Origin: CAZUYC01 sp964624475
Lineage (GTDB): Bacteria; Myxococcota_A; UBA9160; SMWR01
Direction of reading: 5' to 3'
Assembly: GCA_964624475.1 (NCBI GenBank)
Contig: CAZUYC010000001.1
Span: 1-64,000 of the forward strand
DNA: 64,000 nt
Part shown: in pieces, positions 62,499 to 64,000 of the stretch
Layout: the number at the start of each line of letters is the position of its first letter
Position numbering within the stretch: position 1 is the first letter of the stretch
Notes under the pieces: generated by a model
Told to the model about the DNA's origin: nothing
Database searches by the model: none
What the model saw: only the letters and a program-made list of their open reading frames with translations
Made by a program: the position numbers and the translations under genes

Positions 62499-64000
62499 GT
62501 GACGGACGTCGAGATACGGATCGCCTGGGCTTCCTGGGCCCGGCGCCTCGGCGTGGCCGCGCTCGGACTCGCCCTCGCCGTGGCTCTCGGGGCTCTCGTG
62601 CCGAAGCGCCTTCCCGAGCCCGCGCTACCCAACCGTGTCCTCGCGCGCCCCCACCGGATCGTCCCCGGCCAGCAGGTGGAGGCGACCAAGCTCGTGGAGC
62701 GCCTCGAGCGGCTCCGCTATCGACGCACCCGGTCCTCCGCGCCCGGCCTCGGCGAGTATTTCCTCGCCGAGGATCGCATCGCGATCCACCAGCGCGAGTT
62801 CGCGGGTACGCAGGGGTCCGTCGCGCCCGCGCGCTTCGAGCTGCGTCTCGACGGGCGCGGCCGCGTGGCCGCGATCCGCGGCGAGCGCGGGCAGCAGCGC
62901 GACGAAGCCTTCCTCGATCCCGAGACGCTCGGCGCTCTCGCGGACGACTCTCCCGTGGACCGCGTGCTGGTCCGGCTCGGCGATCTGCCGCGGTCCCTGG
63001 TCGACGCCGTGCTCGTCGTCGAGGATCGCCGCTTCCACGAGCACCACGGCCTCGACCTGCGCCGGCTGGGCGGAGCGCTGCTCGCCAACCTGCGCGCCCG
63101 GCGCGTGCGCCAGGGCGGCAGCACGATCACGCAGCAGCTGGTCAAGAACGTCTTCCTCTCGCACGAGCGCACCGTGCTGCGCAAGGTGCGCGAGATCTGG
63201 CTGGCGCTGCGCGTGGAGCGGGCGCACACCAAGGAAGAGATCCTCGAGGCCTACCTCAACACGATCTATCTCGGTCAGCGCGGGGCCGTGTCGGTGGTGG
63301 GCGTGGAGGCCGCCGCCCGGCACTATTTCGGCCGCTCCGCGCGCACGCTCGGCCTCGCGGAATCGGCGCTCCTGGCCGGCATGATCCGCGGGCCCGGCTT
63401 CTACTCGCCCTTCCAGCACCCCGAGCGCGCGCGCGAGCGCCGGGACCGCGTGCTCGCGAGGATGGCCAGGGCGAAGTTCGTCTCCGAGCCGGAGGCCGCG
63501 GCCGCCGCGAAGCGCCCGCTCGGCAACGTGGCCCTGCCGCCCGCAACGCCCCGCCCCGCCTGGTTCCTCGCGAAGCTCGAGCGCGACCTCAAGGCCGACC
63601 TCCCCGGCGTCGACCTGCGCGAGGACCGCGTCGTCGTCTTCACGGGGCTCGACGCCCAGCTCCAGCTCGACGCGGAGAGCGCCGTGCGCCGCGGGATCGG
63701 GGAGCTCGAGGCCGCGTTCCCGCGCTTGCGCAATGCCGACGCACCGCTCCAGGCCGCGCTCGTGGCGCTCGATCCCGCGAGCGGCGCGATCCTCGCCTAC
63801 GTAGGCGGGCGGAGCTTCTCGGAGAGCCAGTTCGACCGCGCGGCCCAGGCGCGGCGCCAGCCCGGGAGCGCGTTCAAGCCCGTGGTGCTGCTGGCCGCGC
63901 TCGCGCGCGGCGCCGACGGGGCTCCCGCCTTCACGCTCGCCTCGATGCTGCGCGACGAGCCGCTCGAGGTCGACACGCCGGAGGGGCCGTGGCGGCCCGC
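62499..64000 (+). CDS. mrcB: Penicillin-binding protein 1b-type bifunctional synthase, 3' end missing
   Basis: First 500 residues of a class A PBP. Membrane anchor (VAALGLALAVALGALV, ~19-34), UB2H domain (RIVPGQQVEATKLVERLERL, ~53-140) typical of PBP1b, GT51 glycosyltransferase with catalytic Glu175 (VEDRRFHEHHGLD), QGGSTITQQLVKN, REIWLALRVE and YLNTIYLGQ, and the transpeptidase SxxK at Ser457-Lys460 (PGSAFKP). The gene continues past the window. GTG at 62499; weak ribosome site. Confidence 0.9.
   Translation, partial: MTDVEIRIAWASWARRLGVAALGLALAVALGALVPKRLPEPALPNRVLARPHRIVPGQQVEATKLVERLERLRYRRTRSSAPGLGEYFLAEDRIAIHQREFAGTQGSVAPARFELRLDGRGRVAAIRGERGQQRDEAFLDPETLGALADDSPVDRVLVRLGDLPRSLVDAVLVVEDRRFHEHHGLDLRRLGGALLANLRARRVRQGGSTITQQLVKNVFLSHERTVLRKVREIWLALRVERAHTKEEILEAYLNTIYLGQRGAVSVVGVEAAARHYFGRSARTLGLAESALLAGMIRGPGFYSPFQHPERARERRDRVLARMARAKFVSEPEAAAAAKRPLGNVALPPATPRPAWFLAKLERDLKADLPGVDLREDRVVVFTGLDAQLQLDAESAVRRGIGELEAAFPRLRNADAPLQAALVALDPASGAILAYVGGRSFSESQFDRAAQARRQPGSAFKPVVLLAALARGADGAPAFTLASMLRDEPLEVDTPEGPWRP

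Overview
The window is very GC-rich, densely packed bacterial DNA. It comes from a Gram-negative organism: it has many lipobox-bearing proteins, a soluble lytic transglycosylase, a PBP1b-type synthase with a UB2H domain, and exosortase-associated proteins. The gene mix (PilZ response regulator, FYDLN zinc-ribbon protein, exosortase-system genes, alkaline-phosphatase-superfamily proteins, abundant GTG/TTG starts) resembles the deltaproteobacterial groups (Myxococcota, Binatota, Desulfobacterota types). That placement is inference; no rRNA or marker-gene search was possible.

Layout. 1-9.7 kb is an accessory region. It holds a truncated metallophosphoesterase, a GNAT protein, a secreted coiled-coil protein, a cupin-cyclase fusion, two PIN toxin/antitoxin pairs, decayed gene pieces, and an unusual FTR1-like / cytochrome c / HtrA-like / PDZ fusion whose catalytic serine is replaced by tyrosine. 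A scrambled copy of the first toxin-antitoxin locus lies at 8.7-9.0 kb. 9.9-15.05 kb is a very small phage-like island (TerS-like protein, large terminase, HK97 capsid, small zinc ribbon, tyrosine recombinase) abutting an initiator tRNA-Met gene that has its own promoter and terminator.

15-42 kb is mostly core genome: a PilZ/receiver regulator with two lipoproteins, a ROK kinase, a chemoreceptor-like protein, queA-tgt, a GHL10 hydrolase, slt, a PfkB kinase, a UDP-sugar pyrophosphorylase with a FYDLN protein, der with a YfgM-like protein, mutL-miaA, a degenerate sigma-54-activator-like ATPase, a nitrilase, FHA, LOG, an HPt-like protein, a CPBP protease, and a GT2 gene with UDP-glucuronate decarboxylase. 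42-51 kb holds an enoyl-CoA hydratase-like gene, two convergent membrane glycosyltransferases, a MshEN-domain protein, and the conserved divergent tesA / ybbA-ybbP group.

51-60.2 kb is a probable surface-glycan or phosphoester module: a TPR lipoprotein on the minus strand, then two translationally coupled alkaline-phosphatase-superfamily proteins, a 66-residue RHH-like protein, a membrane protein, a sulfotransferase, a UGT-type glycosyltransferase and a GH84 glycosidase on the plus strand. 60.4-64 kb has a periplasmic-type dual-specificity phosphatase, a split-barrel lipoprotein, a DUF433/PIN-like module flanked by 39-nt direct repeats, and the 5' part of a PBP1b gene running off the end. A family of REP-like intergenic repeats with compensatory changes in a hairpin occurs at 22.5, 39.4 and 60.3 kb.
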